From the NCBI GenBank assembly GCA_911728435.2, contig OU452209.1, forward strand, positions 13,746,869 to 13,810,868: 64,000 nucleotides of DNA, in the 5' to 3' direction. Below, in pieces: positions 12,468 through 26,090 of the stretch (position 1 is its first letter; the number at the start of each line of letters is the position of its first letter). The stretch comes from Apoderus coryli (taxonomy: Eukaryota > Arthropoda > Insecta > Coleoptera > Attelabidae). The notes under the pieces are model-generated. The model was not told where the DNA came from. It saw only the letters and a list, made by a program, of their open reading frames with translations, and did not search any database. Both the position numbers and the translations under genes were made by a program.

Positions 12468-12860
12468 TTGTTAATATTAATAAAACCCGTACAGTCCGTC
12501 TCTGTCTAAAATTGGGAAAAAAAGACCAAAAGTGTGGCGGATTTGGCATCTAGCCACGCCGAAGGCGTGGCCCCCGCTTTATTGATATAGAAACTTTCTT
12601 TTTTGCACAATAGAATAGGCTATATATTAAAGCGGATTGGATGCATTAAAATTATGTATTTTAATCATTTATATACCTCTGCACAAACGGAATTAAAGTG
12701 TGAGAAGGAGGTGAATAACTTTTTCTACGAGAAAATTCAAGAAAACAACAACTCAAAACTGTAAAAAATGCTACTACTAAATCAATAAATTTACCTTTTT
12801 GTAACATCTACCATGCAATAAAAGCCTTTTGATTTATACTAGGCACTGTTCTAAACACGC
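12468..12860 (+). repeat. Right flank R3 with H2 (family a)
   Basis: H2 GCCACGCC-GAA-GGCGTGGC at 12,553-12,571. The flank matches R1 (left haplotype with AACTCAAAACTG and CACGCGAGTG). Confidence 0.85.
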
Positions 12861-14569
12861 GAGTGCACTTTTACGGTATGGTACGGCCCTTTATTACATT
12901 TTTAATTGTAAACTAAAAATGTTGAAAAATCTTCCGAGACTTCGTACATTCATCAATCTGACATAAGTTATTGTTATGTATTGTTGTAACCTGACGTCTT
13001 CTGGTACCGATTCAGTTCTGTCATTACTGTTTTTGAGTTCTGTCATTACTGTTTTTGTTACAAAAACTTTCAATGAAACTAAATATAGATATGTGATTAT
13101 AATAAGAAGCCATATACACCTATAATAAGTATCCATATAAATAGAAGGAATAAAAAACTACCTATAGTAAAATTAAACTGCCACTCATAAACTTTCGCAG
13201 AGAATAACAACAATGAACACAAATTATGAGTAAACATTGCAAAGTAAGTATTGTACATAAATTCTTTATTTTAGGCTACTAACTAGGTACCTACTACCAT
13301 CGAAAATATACTACGACCACGATTTTTATATCTACGGTGCTACTACTACACAATGTAATACATTCGTTGTTGCTATTACCTACGTATATTATGATCAAAA
13401 CAACAACAACATCTAATTACAGTGAAATCGTACCTTTTGCAAACACAGACATAGGTAGAATACCTAATAAATGTAACTACCTACTTCAAATACGTAATGA
13501 AGGTTATATTAAACAACAAAGTGATAGAAACAGAAATATACCTATGCAAGTAAGTACCGATTCAGTTCTGTCATTACTGTTTTTGTTAATTCCAAGTAGT
13601 ACGTATACTAAAAACTTTCAATGAAACTAAATATAGATATGTGATTTTGTAGCGATATTAAATAAGTATTAATAGGTATCCATTATAAATAGAAGTAAGG
13701 AATAAAAAACTACCTATAGTAAAATTAAACTGCTACTTATTTATCTTATACCTAGAAAATCACGTACCTATAACTACACTTACTTGCTGAATGTTTTTAT
13801 TTCAAAATACACAATAATTAAAATTTCTTAAACTACAAATACAACACAGTTTTGTGTTAGGTGCATAGATAATTTAACTATATAAATAAACTAAATTTGG
13901 ACTACGCGCGACATCATCACACACATTTTAAAAACATTGGTATATTAATAGGTATAACCTACACACACTGAAAATATTATAATAAACCGAACGAAATTTC
14001 ATAATTTTTAAACACCAAATCATGATTTTGTTTATGTCGCCTGAGCAGAGCTTCGTTGGTCACTTTATAGTCCACATAATTTTAACAAACGGCTGTATGT
14101 CCACATTTTGAACGCCTATTTTGTTGATAGTGTCAGTTTGGGTTAGGTATTAACAATTTCTCACTAAAATTACTTCAAATATACAATGGCATATTCTAAA
14201 TTTACTACAAATACTTTTAATAACCATTTTATAACAATACAATTTAACATGTTGATAGGAATTGAAAACTGTTAGGCTATTAATGTACACAAATAAAACC
14301 AAATTATGACGTGACCTAGAAGTGTCAACCAAACAAAAATAAGTGACACTAACGTCAGAAAAAAATTCTGCCAAATTATGACGTGAAACTAGAGGTGCAA
14401 CTATATTGGAATTTGTCGATTTATTTTGAAAGCCATTTTCATGACTATATTCTTAGAAAAGCATATAGGACATGCAATTTCGTATATTTTTAATAACAAT
14501 CCTATAAAAAGACTAACGTAAATTGCATTGAACAAGTATTAATCTTTAAATCTCATTTCAATCAATGAC
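12861..14569 (+). repeat. Module P2
   Basis: P with the R1-type left side, but a right side that shares with P3 a 20-base insert (CTACGCGCGACATCATCACA) near 13,900 and the short AAGTATTAATAGG variant. It is followed directly by leader L1, not by Q. Confidence 0.85.
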
Positions 14570-14744
14570 CTTTATTTAATATCTTATGCTTATGCAACCT
14601 CCAACACATCATTATGGTATTTACGGTTGCATAACCTCTTCTATGGAATAAGACACTTTTCGATGCTCTTCAATTTTGTCTAAAGTAGATTGCAATCGAA
14701 AAACTTTTAAAACTTTAGAAATTTTTAACGTACACTTTAAATTT
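14570..14744 (+). repeat. Leader L1, copy 2
   Basis: Inverted repeat arms at 14,590-14,599 and 14,625-14,634. Includes the AATAAGACACTTTTCGATG segment also found in E14. Confidence 0.8.
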
Positions 14745-16380
14745 ATATACAGGGTGAATCAAAAATGTATTTCTTTATTTTGTTAAGGTGAAATAGTATT
14801 GTTTTGAATAACTTTTTGATTTCTTTAGATTTCAAATCAAGATTTTTTTTTAAAGTTAAACTATAAGCTCAAATTTATATACAGGGTGAATCAAAAATGT
14901 ATTTCTTTATTTTGTTAAGCTGAAATAGTATTGTTTTGAATAACTTTTTGATTTCTTTAGATTTCAAATCAAGATTTTTTTAAAAGTTAAACTATAAGCT
15001 CAAATTTATATACAGGGTGAATCAAAAATGTATTTCTTTATTTTGTTAAGGTGAAATATTTTGAATAACTTTTTGATTTCTTTAGATTTCAAATCAAGAT
15101 TTTTTGAAAGTTAAACTATAAGCTCAAATTTATATACAGGGTGAATCAAAAATGTATTTCTTTATTTTGTTAAGCTGAAATAGTATTGTTTTGAATAACT
15201 TTTTGATTTCTTTAGATTTCAAATCAAGATTTTTTTAAAAGTTAAACTATAAGCTCAAATTTATATACAGGGTGAATCAAAAATGTATTTCTTTATTTTG
15301 TTAAGGTGAAATATTTTGAATAACTTTTTGATTTCTTTAGATTTCAAATCAAGATTTTTTGAAAGTTAAACTATAAGCTCAAATTTATATACAGGGTGAA
15401 TTTGTTAAGCTGAAATAGTATTGTTTTGAATAACTTTTTGATTTCTTTAGATTTCAAATCAAGATTTTTTTAAAAGTTAAACTATAAGCTCAAATTTATA
15501 TACAGGGTGAATCAAAAATGTATTTCTTTATTTTGTTAAGGTGAAATATTTTGAATAACTTTTTGATTTCTTTAGATTTCAAATCAAGATTTTTTGAAAG
15601 TTAAACTATAAGCTCAAATTTATATACAGGGTGAATCAAAAATGTATTTCTTTATTTTGTTAAGCTGAAATAGTATTGTTTTGAATAACTTTTTGATTTC
15701 TTTAGATTTCAAATCAAGATTTTTTTAAAAGTTAAACTATAAGCTCAAATTTATATACAGGGTGAATCAAAAATGTATTTCTTTATTTTGTTAAGGTGAA
15801 ATATTTTGAATAACTTTTTGATTTCTTTAGATTTCAAATCAAGATTTTTTGAAAGTTAAACTATAAGCTCAAATTTATATACAGGGTGAATCAAAAATAT
15901 ATTTCTTTATTTTGTTAAGGTGAAATAGTATTGTTTTGAATAACTTTTTGATTTCTTTAGATTTCAAATCAAGATTTCTTTGAAAGTTAAACTATAAGCT
16001 CAAATTTATATACAGGGTGAATCAAAAATGTATTTCTTTATTTTGTTAAGGTGAAATATTTTGAATAACTTTTTGATTTCTTTAGATTTCAAATCAAGAT
16101 TTTTTGAAAGTTAAACTATAAGCTCAAATTTATATACAGGGTGAATCAAAAATATATTTCTTTATTTTGTTAAGGTGAAATAGTATTGTTTTGAATAACT
16201 TTTTGATTTCTTTAGATTTCAAATCAAGATTTCTTTGAAAGTTAAACTATAAGCTCAAATTTATATACAGGGTGAATCAAAAATGTATTTCTTTATTTTG
16301 TTAAGGTGAAATAGTAATATTTTGAATAATTTTTTGATTTCTTTGGGTTTCAATTCAAGATTTCTTTGAAAGTTAAACTA
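14745..16380 (+). repeat. Array A4 with 255-bp dimer periodicity
   Basis: About 13 units. Long units marked TTAAGCTG alternate with short AAATATTTTG units; TTAAGCTG markers near 14,917, 15,172, 15,407 and 15,662 give spacings of 255, 235 and 255 bp. The 235 comes from a 20-base deletion inside one unit near 15,400. A second 255-bp pair is marked by CAAAAATATATTTC at 15,892 and 16,147. Confidence 0.95.
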
Positions 16381-16731
16381 TATGCTCCTAGAGGTTTTCT
16401 ACGGGGTAACTCAAAAATGTTTCTATTTATTTTCAATAATAGATAGAAACATTTTCAGATTTTCAGCTCTGGCAATACTTTTTTTTAATTAATTTTTGAA
16501 TTATTTTTTTTTAAAATTTTTTTTTTTAATTTTTTTTTTTGAAATTTTTTTTTTTGAAATTTTTTTTTTAAAAATTTTTTTTTTTTTATTTTTTTTTAAT
16601 AATAGAAACATTTTTTTCCTTGAAATTTTTTTTTTTTTTGATTTTTTTTTTCATTTTTTTTGCCACCCTCAATGACTTTTTTTATAGATAAAACTACCAC
16701 ACAACGACTGGGAAATCCCGCAAGGGATTTC
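16381..16731 (+). repeat. Tail 4 with H1
   Basis: T-tract about 16,483-16,665. H1 at 16,712-16,731 has the four-base loop GCAA. Confidence 0.9.
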
Positions 16732-17110
16732 TTGTTTAATATTAATAACGGGTGATGTTCGCGTTTCTTTCTAAAATTGGAAAAAAAACGCATGATTTGC
16801 GTGCAAGTTGGCATCTCGCCACGCCGGAGGCGTGGCCCCAGCTGTATTTATATCGAAACTTTAGTTTTTTAAGACTGGAATAGGCTATATATGAAAGCGG
16901 ATTGGATGCATTAAAATTATGTATTTTAATCATTTATATACCTCTGCACAAACGGAATTAAAGTGTGAGAAGGAGGTGAATAACTTTTTCTACGAGAAAA
17001 TTCAAGAAAACAACAAGCACAAAACTGTAAAAAATGCTACTACTAAATCAATAAATTTACCTTTTTGCAACATCCCCACATACAATAAAAGCCTTTTGAT
17101 TTATACTAGG
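16732..17110 (+). repeat. Right flank R4 with H2 (family a stem, GGA loop)
   Basis: H2 at 16,818-16,836 is GCCACGCC-GGA-GGCGTGGC. An extra small inverted repeat ACGCA..TGCGT lies just before it, and the segment between H1 and H2 differs from R1, closer to family d flanks (GGGTGATGTTCGCG). Confidence 0.85.
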
Positions 17111-17735
17111 CACTGTTCTAAACACGGCAGTGCACTTTTACGGTATGGTACGGCCCTTTAGTACATTTTTAATTGTAAACTAAAAATGTTGAAAAATCTT
17201 CCGAGACTTCGTACATTCATCAATCTGACATAAGTTATTGTTATGTATTGTTGTAACCTGACATCTTTTGGTACCGATTCAGTTCTGTCATTACTGTTAA
17301 TTTGTCACAAAAACTTTCAATGAAACTAAATATGGATATCGATATTAAATAAGTAACCATATTCACCTATAATAGGTATCCATTATAAATAGAAGTAAGT
17401 AAACAACATTCGTAAACATTGCACAGTAAGTATTTTACATAATATTTTATATTTTAGGCTACCAACTACCTACCATACTACGACTACGATTTTTATATTT
17501 ACGGTGCTACTACTACACAATGAGACATAGGTAGAATACCTAATAAATGTAACTACCATTAGCTACCTACCTCAAATACGTAATGAAGGTTATATTAAAC
17601 AACAACAAAGTGATAGAAACAGAAATATACCTATTGCAATCAATGCAAGTAAGTACTTTTACTTTGTAATTTCAGCCAACAACCTATTTCAAGTAGAGTT
17701 GTTGTTTATAAAAAGGCCATAATTTCTTTGGGTTT
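17111..17735 (+). repeat. Condensed module P'
   Basis: P sequence reduced to about 0.6 kb. It keeps the CTTTCAATGAAACTAAATATGG and CTACTACTACACAATG landmarks but loses about 100 bases that carry the 95-residue frame of P1-P4. It ends in a TATAAAAAGGCCA segment shared with the end of U3. Confidence 0.75.
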
Positions 17736-18085
17736 CAATTCAAGATTTCTTTGAAAGTTAAACTATAATCTCCTAGAGGCTATCTACGGGGTAACTCAAA
17801 AATGTTTATGAATGTTATTTATTATTTAAGACTTTAAGACATGGCAGAAACTTTTAGCATAGGCTTTAAATTTATATACGGGGTGAGTTAAAAATGTATT
17901 TCATTATTTTTCAAGATTTCTTTGAAAGTTAAACTATAATCTCCTAGAGGCTATCTACGGGGTAACTCAAAAATGTTTATGAATGTTATTTATTATTTAA
18001 GACTTTAAGACATGGCAGAAACTTTTAGCATAGGCTTTAAATTTATATACGGGGTGAGTTAAAAATGTATTTCATTACTTTGGAC
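17736..18085 (+). repeat. Two-copy 171-bp leader duplication
   Basis: A 171-bp unit beginning CAAGATTTCTTTGAAAG is present at 17,741-17,911 and again at 17,912-18,078. It combines a tail-start relative (CTCCTAGAGGCTATC), GACATGGCAGAAAC and a tatacggggtgag motif. Seen only here in the window. Confidence 0.85.
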
Positions 18086-19307
18086 AAAAAAGTTATATTT
18101 TGAAGACTTTTTTGATTTCTTTAGATTTCAATTCAAGTTTTCTGTGAAAGTTAAACTATAAGCTCAAATTTATATACAAGGTGAATCAAAAATGTATTTC
18201 TTTATTTTGTTAAGGTGAAATATTTTGAATAACTTTTTGATTTCTTTAGATTTCAAATCAAGATTTTTTTAAAGTTAAACTATAAGCTCAAATTTATATA
18301 CAGGGTGAATCAAAAATGTATTTCTTTATTTTGTTAAGGTGAAATATTTTGAATAACTTTTTGATTTCTTTAGATTTCAAATCAAGATTTTTTGAAAGTT
18401 AAACTATAAGCTCAAATTTATATACAGGGTGAATCAAAAATGTATTTCTTTATTTTGTTAAGGTGAAATAGTATTGTTTTGAATAACTTTTTGATTTCTT
18501 TAGATTTCAAATCAAGATTTTTTGAAAGTTAAACTATAAGCTCAAATTTATATACAGGGTGAATCAAAAATGTATTTCTTTATTTTGTTAAGGTGAAATA
18601 GTATTGTTTTGAATAACTTTTTGATTTCTTTAGATTTCAAATCAAGATTTTTTGAAAGTTAAACTATAAGCTCAAATTTATATACAGGGTGAATCAAAAA
18701 TGTATTTCTTTATTTTGTTAAGGTGAAATATTTTGAATAACTTTTTGATTTCTTTAGATTTCAAATCAAGATTTTTTGAAAGTTAAACTATAAGCTCAAA
18801 TTTATATACAGGGTGAATCAAAAATGTATTTCTTTATTTTGTTAAGGTGAAATATTTTGAATAACTTTTTGATTTCTTTAGATTTCAAATCAAGATTTTT
18901 TGAAAGTTAAACTATAAGCTCAAATTTATATACAGGGTGAATCAAAAATGTATTTCTTTATTTTGTTAAGGTGAAATAGTATTGTTTTGAATAACTTTTT
19001 GATTTCTTTAGATTTCAAATCAAGATTTCTTTGAAAGTTAAACTATAAGCTCAAATTTATATACAGGGTGAATCAAAAATGTATTTCTTTATTTTGTTAA
19101 GGTGAAATAGTATTGTTTTGAATAACTTTTTGATTTCTTTAGATTTCAAATCAAGATTTCTTTGAAAGTTAAACTATAAGCTCAAATTTATATACAGGGT
19201 GAATCAAAAATGTATTTCTTTATTTTGTTAAGGCGAAATAGTAATATTTGGAATAATTTTTTGATTTCTTTGGGTTTCAATTCAATATTTCTTTGAAAGT
19301 TAAACTA
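18086..19307 (+). repeat. Array A5, about 9 type A units
   Basis: Mixed 130- and 124-bp type A units. The last unit has the AAGGCGAAATAGTAATATTTGG variant followed by the usual terminal TTTGGGTTTCAATTCAA. Confidence 0.95.
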
Positions 19308-19656
19308 TATGCTCCTAGAGGTTTTCTACGGGGTAACTCAAAAATGTTTCTATTTATTTTCAATAATAGATAGAAACATTTTCAGATTTTCAGCTCTGGC
19401 AATACTTTTTTTTAATTAATTTTTGAATTATTTTTTTTTTTAATTTTTTTTTTTTAATTTTTTTTTTTGAAATTTTTTTTTTTGAAATTTTTTTTTTTTA
19501 AATTTTTTTTTTAATTTTTTTTTAATAATAGAAACATTTTTTTCCTTGAAATTTTTTTTTTTTTTGATTTTTTTTTTGATTTTTTTTGCCACCCTCAATG
19601 ACTTTTTTTATAGATAAAACTACCACACAACGACTGGGAAATCCCGCAGGGATTTC
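19308..19656 (+). repeat. Tail 5 with H1
   Basis: T-tract about 19,407-19,585. H1 at 19,638-19,656, loop GCA. Confidence 0.9.
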
Positions 19657-20050
19657 TTGTTAATATTAATAAAACCCGTACAGTCCGTCTCTGTCTAAAA
19701 TTGGGAAAAAAAGACCAAAAGTGTGGCGGATTTGGCATCTAGCCACGCCGAAGGCGTGGCCCCCGCTTTATTGATATAGAAACTTTCTTTTTTGCACAAT
19801 AGAATAGGCTATATATTAAAGCGGATTGGGTGCATTAAAATTATGTATTTTAATCATTTATATACCTCTGCACAAACAGAATTAAAGTGTGAGAAGGAGG
19901 TGAATAACTTTTTCTACGAGAAAATTCAAGAAAACAACAACATAAAACTGCCAAAAATGCTACTACTAAAGCAATAAATTTACCTTTGTGCAACATCCAC
20001 ACATACAATAAAAGCCTTTTGATTTATACTAGGCACTGTTCTAAACACGG
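19657..20050 (+). repeat. Right flank R5 with H2 (family a)
   Basis: H2 with GAA loop at 19,742-19,760. Left haplotype b: AACATAAAACTGCC and CACGGCAGTG, shared with R6. Confidence 0.85.
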
Positions 20051-21765
20051 CAGTGCACTTTTACGGTATGGTACGGCCCTTTATTACATTTTTAATTGTA
20101 AACTAAAAATGTTGAAAAATCTTCCGAGACTTCGTACATTCATCAATCTGACATAAGTTATTGTTATGTATTGTTGTAACCTGACGTCTTCTGGTACCGA
20201 TTCAGTTCTGTCATTACTGTTTTTGAGTTCTGTCATTACTGTTTTTGTTACAAAAACTTTCAATGAAACTAAATATAGATATGTGATTATAATAAGAAGC
20301 CATATACACCTATAATAAGTATCCATATAAATAGAAGGAATAAAAAACTACCTATAGTAAAATTAAACTGCCACTCATAAACTTTCGCAGAGAATAACAA
20401 CAATGAACACAAATTATGAGTAAACATTGCAAAGTAAGTATTGTACATATAAATTCTTTATTTTAGGCTACTAACTAGGTACCTACTACCATCGAAAATA
20501 TACTACGACCACGATTTTTATATCTACGGTGCTACTACTACACAATGTAATACATTCGTTGTTGCTATTACCTACGTATATTATGATCAAAACAACAACA
20601 ACATCTAATTACAGTGAAATCGTACCTTTTGCAAACACAGACATAGGTAGAATACCTAATAAATGTAACTACCTACTTCAAATACGTAATGAAGGTTATA
20701 TTAAACAACAAAGTGATAGAAACAGAAATATACCTATGCAAGTAAGTACCGATTCAGTTCTGTCATTACTGTTTTTGTTAATTCCAAGTAGTAGGTATAC
20801 TAAAAACTTTCAATGAAACTAAATATAGATATGTGATTTTGTAGCGATATTAAATAAGTATTAATAGGTATCCATTATAAATAGAAGTAAGGAATAAAAA
20901 ACTACCTATAGTAAAATTAAACTGCTACTTATTTATCTTATACCTAGAAAATCACGTACCTATAACTACACTTACTTGCTGAATGTTTTTATTTCAAAAT
21001 ACACAATAATTAAAATTTCTTAAACTACAAATACAACACAGTTTTGTGTTAGGTGCATAGATAATTTAACTATATAAATAAACTAAATTTGGACTACGCG
21101 CGACATCATCACACACATTTTAAAAACATTGGTATATTAATAGGTATAACCTACACACACTGAAAATATTATAATAAACCGAACGAAATTTCATAATTTT
21201 TAAACACCAAATCATGATTTTGTTTATGTCGCCTGAGCAGAGCTTCGTTGGTCACTTTATAGTCCACATAATTTTAACAAACGGCTGTATGTCCACATTT
21301 TGAACGCCTATTTTGTTGATAGTGTCAGTTTGGGTTAGGTATTAACAATTTCTCACTAAAATTACTTCAAATATACAATGGCATATTCTAAATTTACTAC
21401 AAATACTTTTAATAACCATTTTATAACAATACAATTTAACAACATGTTGATAGGAATTGAAAACTGTTAGGCAATTAATGTACACAAATAAAACCAAATT
21501 ATGACGTGACCTAGAAATGTCAACCAAACAAAAATAAGTGACACTAACGTCAGAAAAAAATTCTGCCAAATTATGACGTGAAACTAGAGGTGCAACTATA
21601 TTGGAATTTGTCGATTTATTTTGAAAGCCATTTTCATGACTATATTCTTAGAAAAGCATATAGGACATGCAATTTCGTATATTTTTAATAACAATCCTAT
21701 AAAAAGACTAACGTAAATTGCATTGAACAAGTATTAATCTTTAAATCTCATTTCAATCAATGACC
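20051..21765 (+). repeat. Module P3
   Basis: Left side as P4, right side as P2 (with the 20-base insert). A private TA insertion (CATATAAATTC near 20,447) marks this copy. Followed by L1. Confidence 0.85.
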
Positions 21766-21945
21766 TTTATTTAATATCTTATGCTTATGCAACCTCCAAC
21801 ACATCATTATGGTATTTACGGTTGCATAACCTCTTCTATGGAATAAGACACTTTTCGATGCTCTTCAATTTTGTCTAAAGTAGATTGCAATCGAAAAACT
21901 TTTAAATCTTTAGAAATTTTTAACGTACACTTTAAATTTATATAC
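21766..21945 (+). repeat. Leader L1, copy 3
   Basis: Inverted repeat arms at 21,785-21,794 and 21,820-21,829. It has AAATCTTTAG where copies 1 and 2 have AAACTTTAG; E14 also has AAATCTTTAG. Confidence 0.8.
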
Positions 21946-23596
21946 AGGGTGAATCAAAAATGTATTTCTTTATTTTGTTAAGGTGAAATAGTATTGTTTT
22001 GAATAACTTTTTGATTTCTTTAGATTTCAAATCAAGATTTTTTTTTAAAGTTAAACTATAAGCTCAAATTTATATACAGGGTGAATCAAAAATGTATTTC
22101 TTTATTTTGTTAAGGTGAAATAGTATTGTTTTGAATAACTTTTTGATTTCTTTAGATTTCAAATCAAGATTTTTTTAAAAGTTAAACTATAAGCTCAAAT
22201 TTATATACAGGGTGAATCAAAAATGTATTTCTTTATTTTGTTAAGGTGAAATATTTTGAATAACTTTTTGATTTCTTTAGATTTCAAATCAAGATTTTTT
22301 GAAAGTTAAACTATAAGCTCAAATTTATATACAGGGTGAATCAAAAATGTATTTCTTTATTTTGTTAAGGTGAAATAGTATTGTTTTGAATAACTTTTTG
22401 ATTTCTTTAGATTTAAAATCAAGATTTTTTGAAAGTTAAACTATAAGCTCAAATTTATATACAGGGTGAATCAAAAATGTATTTCTTTATTTTGTTAAGG
22501 TGAAATAGTATTGTTTTGAATAACTTTTTGATATCTTTCGATTTCAAATCAAGATTTTTTGAAAGTTAAACTATAAGCTCAAATTTATATACAGGGTGAA
22601 TCAAAAATGTATTTCTTTATTTTGTTAAGGTGAAATAGTATTGTTTTGAATAACTTTTTGATTTCTTTAGATTTCAAATCAAGATTTTTTGAAAGTTAAA
22701 CTATAAGCTCAAATTTATATACAGGGTGAATCAAAAATGTATTTCTTTATTTTGTTAAGGTGAAATATTTTGAATAACTTTTTGATTTCTTTAGATTTCA
22801 AATCAAGATTTTTTGAAAGTTAAACTATAAGCTCAAATTTATATACAGGGTGATTCAAAAATGTATTTCTTTATTTTGTTAAGGTGAAATAGCATTGTTT
22901 TGAATAACTTTTTGATTTCTTTAGATTTCAAATCAAGATTTTTTGAAAGGTAAACTATAAGCTCAAATTTATATACAGGGTGAATCAAAAATGTATTTCT
23001 TTATTTTGTTAAGGTGAAATATTTTGAATAACTTTTTGATTTCTTTAGATTTCAAATCAAGATTTTTTGAAAGTTAAACTATAAGCTCAAATTTATATAC
23101 AGGGTGAATCAAAAATGTATTTCTTTATTTTGTTAAGGTGAAATATTTTGAATAACTTTTTGATTTCTTTAGATTTCAAATCAAGATTTTTTGAAAGTTA
23201 AACTATAAGCTCAAATTTATATACAGGGTGAATCAAAAATGTATTTCTTTATTTTGTTAAGGTGAAATAGTATTGTTTTGAATAACTTTTTGATTTCTTT
23301 AGATTTCAAATCAAGATTTTTTGAAAGTTAAACTATAAGCTCAAATTTATATACAGGGTGAATCAAAAATGTATTTCTTTATTTTGTTAAGGCGAAATAA
23401 TAATATTTGGAATAATTTTTTGATATCTTTAGATTTCAAATCAAGATTTTTTGAAAGTTAAACTATAAGCTCAAATTTATATACAGGGTGAATCAAAAAT
23501 GTATTTCTTTATTTTGTTAATGTGAAATAGTATTGTTTTGAATAATTTTTTGATTTCTTTGGGTTTCAATTCAATATTTCTTTGAAAGTTAAACTA
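21946..23596 (+). repeat. Array A6, about 13 type A units
   Basis: 130- and 124-bp units with scattered private changes (GATATCTTTCG, TGATTCAAAAATG, AAGGTAAACT), so it is somewhat less homogeneous than A1. Confidence 0.95.
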
Positions 23597-23989
23597 TATG
23601 CTCCTAGAGGTTTTCTACGGGGTAACTCAAAAATGTTTCTATTTATTTTCAATAATAGATAGAAACATTTTCAGATTTTCAGCTCTGGCAATACTTTTTT
23701 TTAATTATTTTTTTGTAATTTTTTTTTTTTTTTATTTTTTTTTTTTTAAATTTTTTTTTTTTTATTTTTTTTTTGAAATTTTTTTTTCAAAATTTTTTTT
23801 TTCAAAATTTTTTTTTTTTTTATTTTTTTTTTTTTAAATATTTTTTTCTTTATTTTTTTTATTGACACATTTCTTTTTCCTTAAAATTTTTTTTCTTGAT
23901 TTTTTTTTTCCTTTTTTTTTATAATCCTCAATGACTTTTTTTATAGATAAAACTACCACACAACGACTGGGAAATCCCGAAGGGATTTC
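23597..23989 (+). repeat. Tail 6 with H1, longest T-tract
   Basis: T-tract about 23,695-23,930 is longer than the others and patterned differently, with a TTATTGACACATTTC variant. H1 at 23,971-23,989, loop GAA. Confidence 0.9.
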
Positions 23990-24385
23990 TTGTTAATATT
24001 AATAAAACCCGTACAGTCCGTCTCTGTCTAAAATTGGGAAAAAAAGACCAAAAGTGTGGCGGATTTGGCATCTAGCCACGCCGAAGGCGTGGCCCCCGCT
24101 TTATTGATATAGAAACTTTATTTTTTGCACAATAGAATAGGCTATATATTAAAGCGGATTGGGTGCATTAAAATTATGTATTTTAATCATTTATATACCT
24201 CTGCACAAACAGAATTAAAGTGTGAGAAGGAGGTGAATAACTTTTTCTACGAGAAAATTCAAGAAAACAACAACATAAAACTGCCAAAAATGCTACTACT
24301 AAAGCAATAAATTTACCTTTGTGCAACATCCACACATACAATAAAAGCCTTTTGATTTATACTAGGCACTGTTCTAAACACGGCA
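23990..24385 (+). repeat. Right flank R6 with H2 (family a)
   Basis: H2 GCCACGCC-GAA-GGCGTGGC at 24,075-24,093. Left haplotype b, like R5. Confidence 0.85.
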
Positions 24386-26090
24386 GTGCACTTTTACGGT
24401 ATGGTACGGCCCTTTATTACATTTTTAATTGTAAACTAAAAATGTTGAAAAATCTTCCGAGACTTCGTACATTCATCAATCTGACATAAGTTATTGTTAT
24501 GTATTGTTGTAACCTGACGTCTTCTGGTACCGATTCAGTTCTGTCATTACTGTTTTTGAGTTCTGTCATTACTGTTTTTGTTACAAAAACTTTCAATGAA
24601 ACTAAATATAGATATGTGATTATAATAAGAAGCCATATACACCTATAATAAGTATCCATATAAATAGAAGGAATAAAAAACTACCTATAGTAAAATTAAA
24701 CTGCCACTCATAAACTTTCGCAGAGAATAACAACAATGAACACAAATTATGAGTAAACATTGCAAAGTAAGTATTGTACATAAATTCTTTATTTTAGGCT
24801 ACTAACTAGGTACCTACTACCATCGAAAATATACTACGACCACGATTTTTATATCTACGGTGCTACTACTACACAATGTAATACATTCGTTGTTGCTATT
24901 ACCTACGTATATTATGATCAAAACAACAACAACATCTAATTACAGTGAAATCGTACCTTTTGCAAACACAGACATAGGTAGAATACCTAATAAATGTAAC
25001 TACCTACTTCAAATACGTAATGAAGGTTATATTAAACAACAAAGTGATAGAAACAGAAATATACCTATGCAAGTAAGTACCGATTCAGTTCTGTCATTAC
25101 TGTTTTTGTTAATTCCAAGTAGTAGGTATACTAAAAACTTTCAATGAAACTAAATATAGATATGTGATTTTGTAGCGATATTAAATAAGTAGTATAGTAT
25201 AGTAGTATAATAGGTATCCATTATAAATAGAATTATAAATAGAAGTAAGGAATAAAAAACTACCTATAGTAAAATTAAACTGCTACTTATTTATCTTATA
25301 CCTAGAAAATCACGTACCTATAACTACACTTACTTGCTGAATGTTTTTATTTCAAAATACACAATTATTAAAATTCCTTAAACTACAAATACAACACAGT
25401 TTTGTGTTAGGTGCATAGGTAATTTAACTATATAAATAAACTAAATTTGGACACATTTTAAAAACATTGGTATATTAATAGGTATAACCTACACACACTG
25501 AAAATATTATAATAAACCGAACGAAATTTCATAATTTTTAAACACCAAATCATGATTTTGTTTATGTCGCCTGAGCAGAGCTTCGTTGGTCACTTTAATA
25601 GTCCACATAATTTTAAACAAACGTCTGTATGTTCACATTTTGAACGCCTATTTTGTTGATAGTGTCAGTTTGGGTTAGGTATTAACAATTTCTCACTAAA
25701 ATTACTTCAAATATACAATGGCAGCTTCTAAATTTACTACAAATACTTTTAATAACCATTTTATAACAATACAATTTAACAACATGTTGATAGGAATTGA
25801 AAACTGTTAGGCTATTAATGTACACAAATAAAACCAAATTATGACGTGACCTAGAAATGTCAACCAAACAAAAATAAGTGACACTAACGTCAGAAAAAAA
25901 TTCTGCAAAATTATGACGTGAAACTAGAGGTGCAACTATATTGGAATTTGTCGATTTATTTTGAAAGCCATTTTCATGACTATATTCTTAGAAAAGCATA
26001 TGGGACATGCAATTTCGGATATTTTTATTAACAATCCTATAAAAAGAATTACGTAAATTGCATTGAACAAGTATTAATCTTTAAATCTCA
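24386..26090 (+). repeat. Module P4
   Basis: Left haplotype b (as P3) joined to right haplotype x (as P1): lacks the 20-base insert and has the AGTAGTATAGTATAGTAG stretch near 25,188. Followed by Q. Confidence 0.85.
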
